DNA of 64,000 nt from Verrucomicrobiota bacterium (GCA_023443455.1 JAEZUE010000054.1:1-64000), one strand, 5' to 3'; counted from the stretch's first letter, positions 21,928-33,885 are shown. Made by a program: numbers and translations. The notes: generated from the letters alone by a model not told the origin.

Positions 21928-22886
21928 ATCCGTTCACCGACAACCCCGCCGAATCCGTCGGCGCTCTCGGCGAACGCCGCCTCATCGCCCACCTGCGCGA
22001 CTGGCTCGGCGCCGCCACGTTGCGCTCGCCTTTCGGCATCGGCGACGACTGCGCGGTGCTGCCAGGCACCGGCAAACGTCGCCAGCTGGTCACCACCGAC
22101 CCGGTGCTCTACGGGCGCCACTTCGACGACTCCCTGACGCCCGCCGCCGCCGCCGAAAAGCTGCTCAAGCGCAACCTCAGCGACATCGCCGCGATGGGCG
22201 GCGTGCCGAAGTCGGCGGTCGTCTCCCTCGCCCTGCCGCGCCGCGTGTCCGTGGCGTGGATTCGCGACTTCTACCGCGCCCTCGGTCGCTGCGCCCTCGC
22301 CCACCGGATCACGATCGCGGGTGGCGACGTCTCCGAGTCGCCGGATCTGCTCGGTGCCTTTCTCACCCTGCTCGGCGAGTCGTCCGGCGACCGGGTGCTC
22401 ACGCGCACCGGCGCGAAGACCGGAGACTGGGTCTACGTCACCGGTGAGCTCGGCGGCAGCATCCTCGGCAAACACCACCGCTTCACTCCGCGCCTTGCCG
22501 AAGGCCGCTGGCTCGCCGCCCGCCGCGAGGTCCGCTCGATGATGGATGTGAGCGACGGCCTCGCGAAGGACCTCGTCGACCTCACGCCCACCGGCACGAA
22601 ACCCGCCCTCGATCCCGCGGTGATCCCGCTCAGTCGCGCCGCCCGTACCCTCGCCAAACGCGACGGCCGCTCCCCCCTCGAGCACGCGCTCACCGACGGC
22701 GAGGATTTCGAGCTGCTCTTCACCGTCGCCGCCCGGGCCGACCGCGCCGCCTTCGAGACCGCCTGGCACAAACATTTCCCGCTGCCGCTCACCTGCCTCG
22801 GCCGCTTCGTCGCACTCGACAAGCCGACCCCCACGGCCATCAACCTCGCCCGCTACCATGGCTACGAACATCTGGCAGGAACTTGA
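21924..22886 (+). CDS. thiL: Thiamine-monophosphate kinase
   Basis: 320 residues of the PurM-like kinase fold: FGIGDDCAVLP near the N-terminus, KRNLSDIAAMGGVPKSAVV, GGDVSESPDLLGAFLTLLGE, GDWVYVTGELGGSILGKHH, MMDVSDGLAKDL and EHALTDGEDFELLFT. It phosphorylates thiamine monophosphate to the active diphosphate. The GTG overlaps the previous stop (GTGA), and the end overlaps tsaE by 29 bp, giving a three-gene operon CPBP-thiL-tsaE. Confidence 0.93.
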   Translation: MNPFTDNPAESVGALGERRLIAHLRDWLGAATLRSPFGIGDDCAVLPGTGKRRQLVTTDPVLYGRHFDDSLTPAAAAEKLLKRNLSDIAAMGGVPKSAVVSLALPRRVSVAWIRDFYRALGRCALAHRITIAGGDVSESPDLLGAFLTLLGESSGDRVLTRTGAKTGDWVYVTGELGGSILGKHHRFTPRLAEGRWLAARREVRSMMDVSDGLAKDLVDLTPTGTKPALDPAVIPLSRAARTLAKRDGRSPLEHALTDGEDFELLFTVAARADRAAFETAWHKHFPLPLTCLGRFVALDKPTPTAINLARYHGYEHLAGT

Positions 22887-23298
22887 GGCCGGCGCCCTCG
22901 CCGCATCCACCGAGGCGATGCACGAGCTCGCCCGCCGTCTCGGCGAGGTGCTGCCCGCGGAGGCCATCCTCGCGCTCAGCGGCGACCTCGGCGTGGGCAA
23001 GACCACGTTCGTGCAGGGCCTCGCCACCGCCTTCGGCGTGCGCGAGCGCGTGACCAGCCCCACGTTCACCCTCTACAACATCCATCGCGGCAGCCGCACG
23101 CTCGTGCACCTCGACGCCTACCGGCTCGAGTCGCCCGACCAGGTCGAGGACCTGCTGCTCGAGGATTTTCTCGTCGCTCCGTACTGCCTCGCCGTCGAGT
23201 GGCCCGAGCGCATCGCCGGCTGGCTGCCCGCCGGCACCATCGCCCTCGACCTGCGCATAGAGTCCCCCGGCCGCCATCGCGTCCGCCTGCGGAGATAA
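22858..23298 (+). CDS. tsaE: tRNA threonylcarbamoyladenosine biosynthesis ATPase
   Basis: 146 residues, normal TsaE size. P-loop SGDLGVGKTTFVQGLA, then VTSPTFTLYNIH, LVHLDAYRLESPDQVEDLLL and AVEWPERI. TsaE is the ATPase that works with TsaB and TsaD to make the t6A modification of tRNAs reading ANN codons. tsaD lies elsewhere in the window (26901-27941); tsaB is not seen. The ATG lies inside the end of thiL. Confidence 0.93.
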   Translation: MATNIWQELEAGALAASTEAMHELARRLGEVLPAEAILALSGDLGVGKTTFVQGLATAFGVRERVTSPTFTLYNIHRGSRTLVHLDAYRLESPDQVEDLLLEDFLVAPYCLAVEWPERIAGWLPAGTIALDLRIESPGRHRVRLRR

Positions 23299-23373
23299 GC
23301 GTCGGCGTCAAAGCGAGTACCAAACGCCCACGCCGCCCCCTGCGGCCACGCCCGTTCATCCGGCACGCAAGAC

Positions 23374-23683
23374 CGTGGCGCAGGCGTCCCTGCCTGCGAT
23401 CCCCGGTCCCAGCCAGCTCCCACGCCCTCGCGCAAGCGCCCACGCCGTCCCCTGCGTCTCGCATCCGCCACCGCCGGCACGGAGGCCGGCGCCACGCCCC
23501 ATCCGGCACGCAAACCCGTGGCGCAGGCGTCCCTGCCTGCGATCCCCGGTCCCAGCCAGCTCCCACGCCCCCGCGCAAGCGCCCGCGCCGTCCCCTGCGT
23601 CTCGCATCCGCCACCGCCGGCACGGAGGCCGGCGCCACGCCCCAACCTCCGGCACGCAAACCCGTGGCGCAGGCGTCCCTGCC
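23374..23683 (+). repeat. BIME-like GTGG hairpin cluster 4
   Basis: A right arm at 23374-23394 with a decayed left arm, then full pairs 23476-23537 and 23619-23683, spaced 143 bp. Right arms and spacers are nearly identical. The cluster fills the 460-bp gap between the convergent tsaE and ilvN genes; nothing else is visible there. Confidence 0.92.
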
Positions 23684-23762
23684 TGCGACCCTCGATTCCA
23701 GCGCGCTTCCGCGAGCGATTCGCCTGCCTTGGCGGCCGCCGCCACGACGGCACCGCTCAGCT

Positions 23763-24098
23763 TCACCAGCGTAGTTGCGTGAACAGTGCCGAGCCGAGAT
23801 CCGGACGGTGTCGCAGTTCGAGCACGTCGTGCAGCTTCTCCAGTTGGCGTTCGATCTGTTCGAGCTTCGGACCGCGGGCAACCAGCAGCAACATCACGCT
23901 GGTCGCGCGATCGGACTCGGGCACGCAGAGGATCGCCTCGAGGTTGAAGGCGCGGCGCGCAAACAGCCCCGTGATGTGCGACATGACACCGGGATGATTG
24001 CGCACGCGCAGCTCGATCACGGCCGAGGCCGCGGTTTCGTGGTCGCTGCCCGTCGGAGCCGTGGCCGGCGCTTGGGCGATTGTATTGGTCTCAGGCAT
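23763..24098 (-). CDS. ilvN: Acetolactate synthase small (regulatory) subunit
   Basis: 111 residues with one ACT domain: VIELRVRNHPGVMSHITGLF (valine-binding loop), ARRAFNLEAILCVPESDRAT, MLLLVARGPKLEQIERQLEK. It is short, lacking the C-terminal domain of IlvH, so it resembles the E. coli IlvN type. It activates IlvB and gives feedback inhibition by valine. Its ATG overlaps the end of ilvB by 8 bp. Confidence 0.9.
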   Translation of the reverse strand: MPETNTIAQAPATAPTGSDHETAASAVIELRVRNHPGVMSHITGLFARRAFNLEAILCVPESDRATSVMLLLVARGPKLEQIERQLEKLHDVLELRHRPDLGSALFTQLRW

Positions 24099-25779
24099 GA
24101 GTGTGGGCGGGTTCGGATTCGGTGAGGGTTTGGTGGTTGGCGGCGCCGGGGGGCACCATCGGGAGCACGTTGGCGGTCTCGCGCACCGGCACGTCGATCA
24201 AACAGGGACCGGGGGCGGCGAGCGCGGCGTCGAGCTGCGCGAGCGGGTCGCCGTCGGGGTCGAGCGTGACCGCCCGGATACCGAAGCCGCGCGCGATCGC
24301 CGCGAAATCCGGCGCCGACTGGAACCGCGACGCCGAGTAGCGTTTGCCGTAGAAGAGTTCCTGCTGCTGGCGCACAAGCCCGAGGTGGCCGTTGTTGCAG
24401 ATCACCACCGCGACCGGGAGCTCGAGCTCCGCCAGCGTGGCGAGTTCCTGGATATTCATGAGGATCGAGCCGTCGCCGCTCACGCAGAGCACGCGCCGCC
24501 CGGGCGCGGCGAGTGCGGCCCCGATCGCAGCGGGCAAGCCGAAGCCCATCGTGCCGAGCCCACCCGAGGTGAGCAGCGTGCGCGGCTCCGAGAACGGATA
24601 CGCCTGCGCCACCCACATCTGGTGCTGGCCCACGTCGGTGGTCACGATGGTGTCCTCCGGGAGCGTGGCCGCGAGGTGCCGGCAGAGGTTCACCGGATGC
24701 AGCGGTTCGAGCACGGGATCCGGATGCCGAAGCGGATGCGCCTCGCGCAACTCGGCCGCACGCGCCCGCCACTCCGGCCGCGTCCGCGCCGGCAGGCGGT
24801 CGAGCAAACGCGCCAGCGCGTCGGCCGCGTCGCCGACCAGGCCGAGCGTGGCGGCGCGGATCTTGCCAAGCTCGGCGCGGTCGATGTCGAGATGCGCGAT
24901 CGTCGCCTGCGGGCAGAACTCGGCGACCTTGCCGGTGGCGCGGTCGTCGAAACGCGCGCCGATCGCGAAGATCACGTCGGCCTCCCGCATGAGCAGGTTC
25001 GTGCCCTTGCCGCCGTGCATGCCGAGCATGCCCATGCTCAGCGGATCGTCGGCCGCGAGCGTGCCGAGCGCGTTGAGCGTCATCACCGCCGGGGCGTCGA
25101 TGCGCTGGGCAAGTGCGCGCGCCAACTCGACCGCACCGGCCGCGACGATGCCGCCGCCGAGGTAGAGCAGCGGCCGCTCGGCGTTCGCCAACAACGCGAC
25201 GAGCGCGTCGATTTCCGCGTCGGCGCACTTGGCCGGCTCGATGCGCCCGCCCGGTTCCGGCCACGCGGCGATGTCGGCCCGGGCGGTGAGCACATCCTTG
25301 GGAATGTCGATCGCGACCGGGCCGGGCCGGCCGGATTCCGCGAGGGTGAAAGCCGCGGGCACCGCGTCCAGCAGCTCGCCGATCGAGCGCACCAGGAAGT
25401 TGTGCTTGGTGATCGGCAACGTGAGGCCGTACGTATCGACCTCCTGGAACGCGTCGGTGCCGATGAGGGCCTGGGGCACGTTGGCGGTGATCGCCACGAG
25501 CGGCACCGAGTCGAGCTTCGCGTCGGCGATGGCGGTGAGCAGGTTCGTCGCGCCCGGACCCGAGGTGGCGAGGCAGACGGCGGCCCGGCCGGTCACGCGC
25601 GCCATGCCCTGGGCGACAAAACCGGCGCCCTGTTCGTGGCGGGTGAGGACATGGTGGATCCCGCTGCCGTGCAGGGCATCGTAGAACGGCAGGATCGCAC
25701 CGCCGGGAATCCCGGCGAGGGTGGTGATGCCCTGGCGCTCGAGCAGAGTGCGCAGGATGATGGCTCCGGTATGTTGCAT
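24091..25779 (-). CDS. ilvB: Acetolactate synthase large subunit
   Basis: 562 residues, ThDP-dependent enzyme. N-terminal GIPGGAILPFYDALHGSGIH and RHEQGAGFVAQGMAR hold the catalytic Glu; SGPGATNLLTAIADA; FAD-type middle domain; C-terminal DVGQHQMWVAQAYPF and the ThDP motif VSGDGSILMNIQELATLAEL ending in NNGHLGLVRQQQ. It makes acetolactate for valine and leucine, and acetohydroxybutyrate for isoleucine. The start MQHTGAIILRTLL at 25779 fits the family. It lies 47 bp behind an attenuator and a valine-rich leader peptide. Confidence 0.95.
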   Translation of the reverse strand: MQHTGAIILRTLLERQGITTLAGIPGGAILPFYDALHGSGIHHVLTRHEQGAGFVAQGMARVTGRAAVCLATSGPGATNLLTAIADAKLDSVPLVAITANVPQALIGTDAFQEVDTYGLTLPITKHNFLVRSIGELLDAVPAAFTLAESGRPGPVAIDIPKDVLTARADIAAWPEPGGRIEPAKCADAEIDALVALLANAERPLLYLGGGIVAAGAVELARALAQRIDAPAVMTLNALGTLAADDPLSMGMLGMHGGKGTNLLMREADVIFAIGARFDDRATGKVAEFCPQATIAHLDIDRAELGKIRAATLGLVGDAADALARLLDRLPARTRPEWRARAAELREAHPLRHPDPVLEPLHPVNLCRHLAATLPEDTIVTTDVGQHQMWVAQAYPFSEPRTLLTSGGLGTMGFGLPAAIGAALAAPGRRVLCVSGDGSILMNIQELATLAELELPVAVVICNNGHLGLVRQQQELFYGKRYSASRFQSAPDFAAIARGFGIRAVTLDPDGDPLAQLDAALAAPGPCLIDVPVRETANVLPMVPPGAANHQTLTESEPAHTHA

Positions 25780-25825
25780 GGTATTCGGTGGTTGGAGCCC
25801 GCTCCGTGGCGGCACCGTCCAGGGC

Positions 25826-25862
25826 AACAAAAAGCCCCCTCCGGTGCGGCACCGGAGAGGGC
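25826..25862 (-). terminator. Attenuator terminator ahead of ilvBN
   Basis: On the minus strand CCCTCTCCGGTG pairs with CACCGGAGGGGG (11 of 12 pairs plus one G-T), followed by CTTTTTGTT. It lies between the leader peptide stop (25880) and the ilvB start, the position expected of an attenuator. Confidence 0.8.
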
Positions 25863-25879
25863 GAAAGTCGTGAGTATGC

Positions 25880-25969
25880 TCAGACCCCTCGCGGCGCGCA
25901 GGCGACGACGACTACTACCACCAGGAGGGCGGCGAGGGCGTTGCGGGAGGCGTGGACGCGGTTGGTCAT
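25880..25969 (-). CDS. ilvBN leader peptide with six consecutive valines
   Basis: A 29-codon frame, too short for ordinary gene calling. Its product has ALAALLVVVVVVACAPRGV at the end: two leucines, then six valines. This resembles IvbL, the leader of the E. coli ilvBN operon. When charged tRNA-Val or tRNA-Leu is scarce the ribosome should stall on the run, blocking formation of the terminator at 25826-25862. A pairing partner that would act as anti-terminator was not worked out. The sequence shows the leader and terminator directly; the mechanism follows from known attenuation. Confidence 0.75.
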   Translation of the reverse strand: MTNRVHASRNALAALLVVVVVVACAPRGV

Positions 25970-25980
25970 GAAGTGGCCGC

Positions 25981-26009
25981 AAGAAGAGCCGCCTCGGGCA
26001 CGCTGTCAA
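25981..26009 (-). promoter_or_regulatory. Candidate promoter of the ilv leader
   Basis: On the minus strand a perfect TTGACA -35 box (26009-26004) stands 17 bp before CTTCTT (25986-25981), a poor -10 box. The spacing is right, but the transcript would begin only a few bases before the leader ATG. Confidence 0.3.
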
Positions 26010-26145
26010 GCCGGCACCCGCCGCCCGCCCGGGCAAACAGATGAACGGCCGCCCGCGTTATTGCCCCCGGTGAAAGGGAACGGCACCACCTCCTACGTGT
26101 CCCCGAAATGCGGCGGCGACACACGGGCGGCCCGGAGGAGGACGC

Positions 26146-26175
26146 AAAAAGGCCGCCCGGGGTTGGGGCGGCCTT
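26146..26175 (-). terminator. Terminator of the beta-barrel protein gene
   Basis: Stem AAGGCCGCCC with GGGCGGCCTT, 7-base loop, followed on the minus strand by a run of five T, about 25 bp after the stop at 26201. Between this hairpin and the ilv promoter lie about 140 bp with no other visible feature. Confidence 0.8.
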
Positions 26176-26200
26176 CCAGAATCGCGAAACCGCGGTGGCC

Positions 26201-26824
26201 TCAGTACTTGAACACCACCCCGAGCGAGAAGCCGTTGCTGTCGTCGTCGAAGTCGCGCGTATAGCTGCCACGGAGACCGACCGTCTCGTTGATCCAGTAG
26301 TTCGCGCCGAGCGAGGCGTAGAGGCCCGCGCCCTCGTCCCACTCGGTGTAGTCGTAGTGGCCGAGCGCGACGCGGATCGAGGCCTTCGAACAGCACGGGA
26401 TCTCCGCCCCGACACTGACGTCGTAGAAGAACGAATTCTTCCGGCCGGTGTACGAGTAGCCGTAGTAGTCCATGTCGAGGTCCTCGTAGCCGATCGCGCC
26501 GGCGACGAAGCCCTTGATGCCCTTGTCGAGCTCCATGTAGCCGGTCGCCTTCGCGGAGACGTTCCAGGCCTTCGCGTCGAGACCGGAGAGATCGAGGTCG
26601 TAATTGGCGTAACCGCCGTGGAACGACAGATCCAACCCCTTGATCGAGGAAGGGACGTTGAGCTCGAAGCCGATCGAGGAGAGGTCGGCGCCCTTGGCGT
26701 CGACATAGCCCAGATCGATCGCTCCGTAGCGTTCACCGATGAGCCCGCTGGTCTGGGCGACGGCCGCGGAAGCCGCCCCCGCCACCATCAGGGCCAGTAT
26801 CACATTGCGCAGTTTGTTGGTCAT
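26201..26824 (-). CDS. Outer-membrane beta-barrel protein
   Basis: 207 residues. A signal peptide (MTNKLRNVILALMVAGAASA, cleavage after AVA) is followed by alternating strands rich in Tyr, Gly and Asp, for example YGAIDLGYVDAKG, LSFHGGYANYDLDLSGL, GLYASLGANYWIN, and a C-terminal GFSLGVVFKY with the aromatic end that the BAM machinery recognises. The size and pattern suggest an eight-stranded OmpA/OmpX-like barrel. A pair of cysteines (IPCCSK) in a loop is unusual. Function unknown; possible structural or adhesion role. Confidence 0.75.
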   Translation of the reverse strand: MTNKLRNVILALMVAGAASAAVAQTSGLIGERYGAIDLGYVDAKGADLSSIGFELNVPSSIKGLDLSFHGGYANYDLDLSGLDAKAWNVSAKATGYMELDKGIKGFVAGAIGYEDLDMDYYGYSYTGRKNSFFYDVSVGAEIPCCSKASIRVALGHYDYTEWDEGAGLYASLGANYWINETVGLRGSYTRDFDDDSNGFSLGVVFKY

Positions 26825-26900
26825 GCGGCCCGATACCTACCCGCCGCGCCGCCCCAAATGCAATCCAACTTTTCGTTACGATGTTTTTACGGCCCGCGCC

Positions 26901-27941
26901 CTACCCCGCCAAGCCCAGCGACGGCTCGAACGTGAGCGAGAGCCCGCCCTCGGCCGCGCCGGTCGGCCGCGCCCGGTCCATCCAGGCGCCGAAGGCGATC
27001 ATCGCCGCGTTGTCGCCGGTGTGCCGTGGCGCCGCCGCGAAGCACGGCACCCCCTGCTTGCGTCCGACCTCGGCGACGGCCGCCCGCAGGGCCTTGTTGT
27101 TCGCCACGCCGCCCGACAGTCCGACGCTGCGGTAGGCGCCCGCACCGAGCGCCTGCGCGGTACGGCGTGCGAGCGATTCAACCACCGCGGCCTGGTAACT
27201 GGCACAGAGGTCGTCGAAGCCGGCCCGCACCTCCTCGTCGCCCATCTTCTCGAGCTGGTACCGCAGCGCGGTCTTCAGTCCCGAATAGCTGAAGTCGAGC
27301 GTGCCGCGGGAGTTCTGCCCGCGGGGAAAGGCGAACGCGTCGGGCCGGCCCGCCGCCGCATGCTTCTCGATGAGCGGACCGCCCGGATACCCGAGGCCGA
27401 GCAGCTTCGCCCCCTTGTCGAGCGCCTCGCCGGCGGCGTCGTCGAGCGTCGTCGCCACGACGTCGATGCGGCGTTTCTCGTCGATGGTCAGCAGCACCGT
27501 GTTGCCGCCGGAGACCAGCAGGCCGAGATGGGGCAGCAGCGCGGCGATCCGCTCCTCGAAGGCGGCCGGCGCCTCCGCGTGCAGCGCGATGAAGGGCGAC
27601 CAGGCGTGGCCGCGCAGGTGGTTGCCTCCGACCAGCGGCACGCCCCATTCGAGGGCGAGTGCCTTCGCCACGGATACGCCCATGGCCAGGCAGGCGGCCA
27701 GACCGGGCCCGCGCGTCACCGCGATCCGGGTGATGCCCGCCAAGCCGGGCTCCGCGGCGACGGTGCGCAGCAGCGGGGCGAAATGCCGGAGGTGCTCGCG
27801 GCTCGCCAGATCGGGCACGACCCCGCCGTAGGCCTGGTGCAGCGCGATCTGGCTGTGCACCCACTCGCCCCGCAACCCGCTCTCCGGGTCGAAGAGCGCG
27901 AGCGCGGTTTCGTCGCAGGAACTTTCAACGCCGAGGATCAT
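26901..27941 (-). CDS. tsaD: tRNA N6-adenosine threonylcarbamoyltransferase
   Basis: 346 residues of the Kae1/YgjD family: MILGVESSCDETALALFD, GGVVPDLASREHLRHFAPLL (metal-binding His pair is partly replaced, SREHLRH), TRGPGLAACLAMGVSVAKAL, HLRGHAWSPF, LLVSGGNTVLL, and GGVANNKALRAAVAE with a final TGDNAAMIAFGAW. It transfers threonylcarbamoyl to A37 of tRNA. It overlaps the upstream protease gene by 4 bp. The partner tsaE is 3.6 kb away on the opposite strand. Confidence 0.93.
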   Translation of the reverse strand: MILGVESSCDETALALFDPESGLRGEWVHSQIALHQAYGGVVPDLASREHLRHFAPLLRTVAAEPGLAGITRIAVTRGPGLAACLAMGVSVAKALALEWGVPLVGGNHLRGHAWSPFIALHAEAPAAFEERIAALLPHLGLLVSGGNTVLLTIDEKRRIDVVATTLDDAAGEALDKGAKLLGLGYPGGPLIEKHAAAGRPDAFAFPRGQNSRGTLDFSYSGLKTALRYQLEKMGDEEVRAGFDDLCASYQAAVVESLARRTAQALGAGAYRSVGLSGGVANNKALRAAVAEVGRKQGVPCFAAAPRHTGDNAAMIAFGAWMDRARPTGAAEGGLSLTFEPSLGLAG

Positions 27942-29236
27942 GGAAGGAGCGGGGCTGCGGTTGGCGCCGAGGCGGTCGCGGCCGGGAAAACGAGCAGACC
28001 GCGCAACACATCGACCGCCGCCTCGAGCTGGCGGTCCGGGATCGGTTCGAAGCCGAAGCGCGCCTTGAACTCGGCCGCATCGCCGAGGTCCTCGCGCAGG
28101 CGCTGGATGCCGAGCTTGCGGTCGTCGTCGGCCGAGACCGGCAGGTCCACGTCGGGCGCGATGCCGTTGCCGTGGATCACCTGGCCGCCGGGCGTGAAAT
28201 AGCGGGCCGTGGTCAGGCGCAGCGCGTCGCCGCCGGGCAGCGGCAGCAGCGTCTGCACCGAGCCCTTGCCGAAGGTGCGCTCGCCGACCACCACCGCGCG
28301 TCGCGTATCGTGCAACGCGCCGGTCACGATCTCGGCGGCGCTGGCGCTGCCGGAGTTGACGATCACCGCGATCGGATAGTCTCGCTGCCGGGCGCCGCCG
28401 GCCGCATGCAGCTCGCTCCGGCTGCCCGGTTCGCGACCCTCGGTGTAGACGGCGAGTTCGCCGGCACGGAAAAACGGATCGAGCACCGCCACGGCCGCGC
28501 CGAGCAGGCCGCCGGGATTGTTGCGCAGGTCGAGCACGAGCGCCTCCAGCCCCTGCGACTCGAGCGAGCCGAGCGCCTCCCTGAACTCCTCGCCCGTGCG
28601 CTCGGTGAACTGCGTGAGCTGGATGTAGCCGATCCCCGGAGCCACCATCGAGACGCCACGGATCGTCTCGACCTTGATGATCTCGCGCACGATCTCGACC
28701 TCGACCGGGCGCGCCTCGTCGCCGCGCTCGAGCCCGACCCTCACGCTGGTGCCGGGCTGGCCGCGCATCCGGTCGACCGCGTTGCGCAGCACCGGGGCCT
28801 CGAGCGGCCGGCCGTCGACCGCGACAATCCGGTCGCCGCGCAGGATGCCGGCCCGCTCGCCCGGCGTGCCGGCGATCGGCGCAATCACGACGACCTTCTC
28901 GTCGCGCAGCTCGATCTGCACCCCGATCCCGCCGAATTCGCTGCGCAGGTCGTCCTGCACCTTCGTGTAGCTGCGGCGATCGAGGTATTCCGAATGCGGA
29001 TCCAGGTCGCGCACCATGGTCTGGAGGGCGTCGCCGGTGAGCTTGGCCGGCGCGGCCGCCGCCGGGTCGTAGTAGCGCGCGCCCACCACCGCGAGCACCT
29101 GCCGGAAACGCTCCGCCTGGCGCGCGGCCTCGCTGCGCGGGAACCAGCCGTGCCGCTCGCCGAGCAGCAGGACCAGCAGCACGGTGTTGCCGAGCAGCAA
29201 CACCGCGGTGGCGGTCTGGAGAATCCGTTTGAACAT
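27938..29236 (-). CDS. S41 family C-terminal processing protease
   Basis: 432 residues. N-terminal membrane anchor (TATAVLLLGNTVLLVLLLGE), a region DLDPHSEYLDRRSYTKVQDD typical of CtpA, a PDZ domain (FGGIGVQIELRDEKVVVIAP, GILRGDRIVAVDG), then the peptidase domain: LVLDLRNNPGGLLGAAV, VNSGSASAAEIVTGAL (catalytic Ser) and GERTFGKGSVQTL (catalytic Lys). It would trim or degrade periplasmic proteins by their C-termini. The ATG at 29236 opens the membrane anchor. The stop overlaps the tsaD ATG, so both share a transcript. Confidence 0.92.
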   Translation of the reverse strand: MFKRILQTATAVLLLGNTVLLVLLLGERHGWFPRSEAARQAERFRQVLAVVGARYYDPAAAAPAKLTGDALQTMVRDLDPHSEYLDRRSYTKVQDDLRSEFGGIGVQIELRDEKVVVIAPIAGTPGERAGILRGDRIVAVDGRPLEAPVLRNAVDRMRGQPGTSVRVGLERGDEARPVEVEIVREIIKVETIRGVSMVAPGIGYIQLTQFTERTGEEFREALGSLESQGLEALVLDLRNNPGGLLGAAVAVLDPFFRAGELAVYTEGREPGSRSELHAAGGARQRDYPIAVIVNSGSASAAEIVTGALHDTRRAVVVGERTFGKGSVQTLLPLPGGDALRLTTARYFTPGGQVIHGNGIAPDVDLPVSADDDRKLGIQRLREDLGDAAEFKARFGFEPIPDRQLEAAVDVLRGLLVFPAATASAPTAAPLLP

Positions 29237-29285
29237 GCCGGCGACTCTGCAAGATACCGCCGCCGCGAGGCTATCCGAAAACCCG

Positions 29286-30290
29286 ATGATTCCACCCGAC
29301 GCAGACGACACCGCCGAAGACGCCCGGTTTTCCGCGGCCTTCCGGTCCGAGTGCGGCGCCGCGCCGGTGCCCTTTGCGCGTTTCATGGAGCTGGCGCTCT
29401 ACCACCCGCAACTCGGATACTACAGGCGCCCGCGGCCCCGCGTCGGGTTGGCCACCGACACCGATTTCTACACCGCGACCAGCACCGGGGAGGTCTTCGG
29501 CGAACTCGTCGCCGCCGCCGCCACGAAACTGCTCGGGGCCGAGGCGGCGGACCACGACTTCGTCGAGCTCGGCTCCGAGAACGGACGCACCGCGCTCGAC
29601 GGCGTCGCGCACCCCTTCCGCTCCGTGCGTGCGGTCGGCTGCACCGATGCCGCCGCGCTGGGGGGACCGTGCGTGGTCTTCTCCAACGAGCTCTTCGACG
29701 CGCAACCGTTCCACCGCGTCGTCCGCAGCCACGACGGCTGGCGCGAGATCGGGGTGACGCTCGCCGACGACACGCTGGTCGAGGCCGAGCTCGCCACCCT
29801 TTCGCCCGAAGTCGCGACCGTTGTTCCCCTGCTGCCGACCGACCTGCCCGCAGGCTACCGCATGGACCTGCCGCTCGCGGCGGCGGCGCTGTGCCGACAA
29901 CTCGTCGCGGCCGCCTGGACCGGCCTGTTCTTGGCGTTCGACTACGGCAAGACCTGGTCGGCGCTCGCCACCGACACCCCGACCGGCACCGCCCGCGCCT
30001 ACCACGCGCACCGGCAGGAACGCGATCTCCTCAAACGCCCCGGACGCCAGGACCTCACCTGCCACATCTGCTGGGACTGGCTCGAGTCCGCCCTGCGCGC
30101 GGGCGACTTCGGCTCCCTCGTCCTCGAGTCGCAGGAGTCGTTTCTGGTCCGCCATGCCGGTGCGGCCGCCGCACGCATCGCCGCGGAGGCCAAGCCCGGC
30201 CGGCCAGACCCGCGCCGCAGCCGCCTGCACGAGCTGCTCCATCCCGGCCTGCTTGGGCAACGATTCCAAGTGCTGCATGCCCGGCGTTGA
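29286..30290 (+). CDS. SAM-dependent methyltransferase, NDUFAF7/MidA family
   Basis: 334 residues. FMELALYHPQLGYYRRPRPR and DFYTATSTGEVFGELVA are the characteristic N-terminal motifs of the MidA/NDUFAF7 family, DFVELGSENGRTALDG the AdoMet region, and VFSNELFDAQPFHRVV the SNELxDAxP motif. In mitochondria the family methylates a complex I subunit arginine; bacterial substrates are unknown. The glycine-rich loop (ELGSENGRT) departs from the usual ELGPGRG, so AdoMet binding is less certain. It diverges from the S41 protease gene with only 49 bp between starts. Confidence 0.8.
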   Translation: MIPPDADDTAEDARFSAAFRSECGAAPVPFARFMELALYHPQLGYYRRPRPRVGLATDTDFYTATSTGEVFGELVAAAATKLLGAEAADHDFVELGSENGRTALDGVAHPFRSVRAVGCTDAAALGGPCVVFSNELFDAQPFHRVVRSHDGWREIGVTLADDTLVEAELATLSPEVATVVPLLPTDLPAGYRMDLPLAAAALCRQLVAAAWTGLFLAFDYGKTWSALATDTPTGTARAYHAHRQERDLLKRPGRQDLTCHICWDWLESALRAGDFGSLVLESQESFLVRHAGAAAARIAAEAKPGRPDPRRSRLHELLHPGLLGQRFQVLHARR

Positions 30291-30386
30291 CCCCGCCGGT
30301 GTGTCGTTTTTGCGACGGCCGTTTGGGCGGGCATTTGCCCGTTGCCAAACCGCCACGCGAGCCCAACCGTCTCCGCCTTTCATCCC

Positions 30387-33413
<3,027 letters not shown>

Positions 33414-33475
33414 GCCCCGGCCGCCGGTGTCCATGTGTCGCCGCCCGACAAGGGCAGCGGAACCCGCCACCCAAC

Positions 33476-33714
33476 CGTGGCGCTGCTCGCCAAGAGCAGC
33501 GTCTCCCTGATCGCCGTTCTGGCGAACGGCGCCACGCCCGCTCCGGCACGCTCACCCGTGGCGCAGGCGTCCCTGCCTGCGATCCCCGCACTCCGCCCGC
33601 TCCCGCGCCCCATCACCCACGCCGTCCCCTGCGGCCCTCGCCCGCCACCGCCGGCACGGAGGCCGGCGCCACGCCCGCTCCGGCGAGCCCAACCGTGGCG
33701 CAGGCGTCCCTGCC
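33476..33714 (+). repeat. BIME-like GTGG hairpin cluster 5 with covarying variants
   Basis: Order: variant right arm 33476-33505 (GTGG head, stem CGCTGCTC with GAGCAGCG), variant left arm 33514-33536 (stem CGCCGTTC with GAACGGCG when reversed), standard right arm 33557-33577, full pair 33653-33714. The variants keep the GTGG head but have wholly different yet self-complementary stems. The rest of the 470-bp gap to the HD gene shows no gene. Confidence 0.88.
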
Positions 33715-33885
33715 TGCGATCCCGGGTTCCATTCCGCTCCCCCGCGGGATCGACGGCCTTGGCGGCCGCCGCTACCCCGCAAGAATGTCGGACCGCGCTC
33801 CCCCATCCCCACGCCCCGTCTCCGCACCTCCGCACTCGACCCCGGTGCCCGTTGATGCAACCGTAACGCCTCTTCGCCCAAACCG

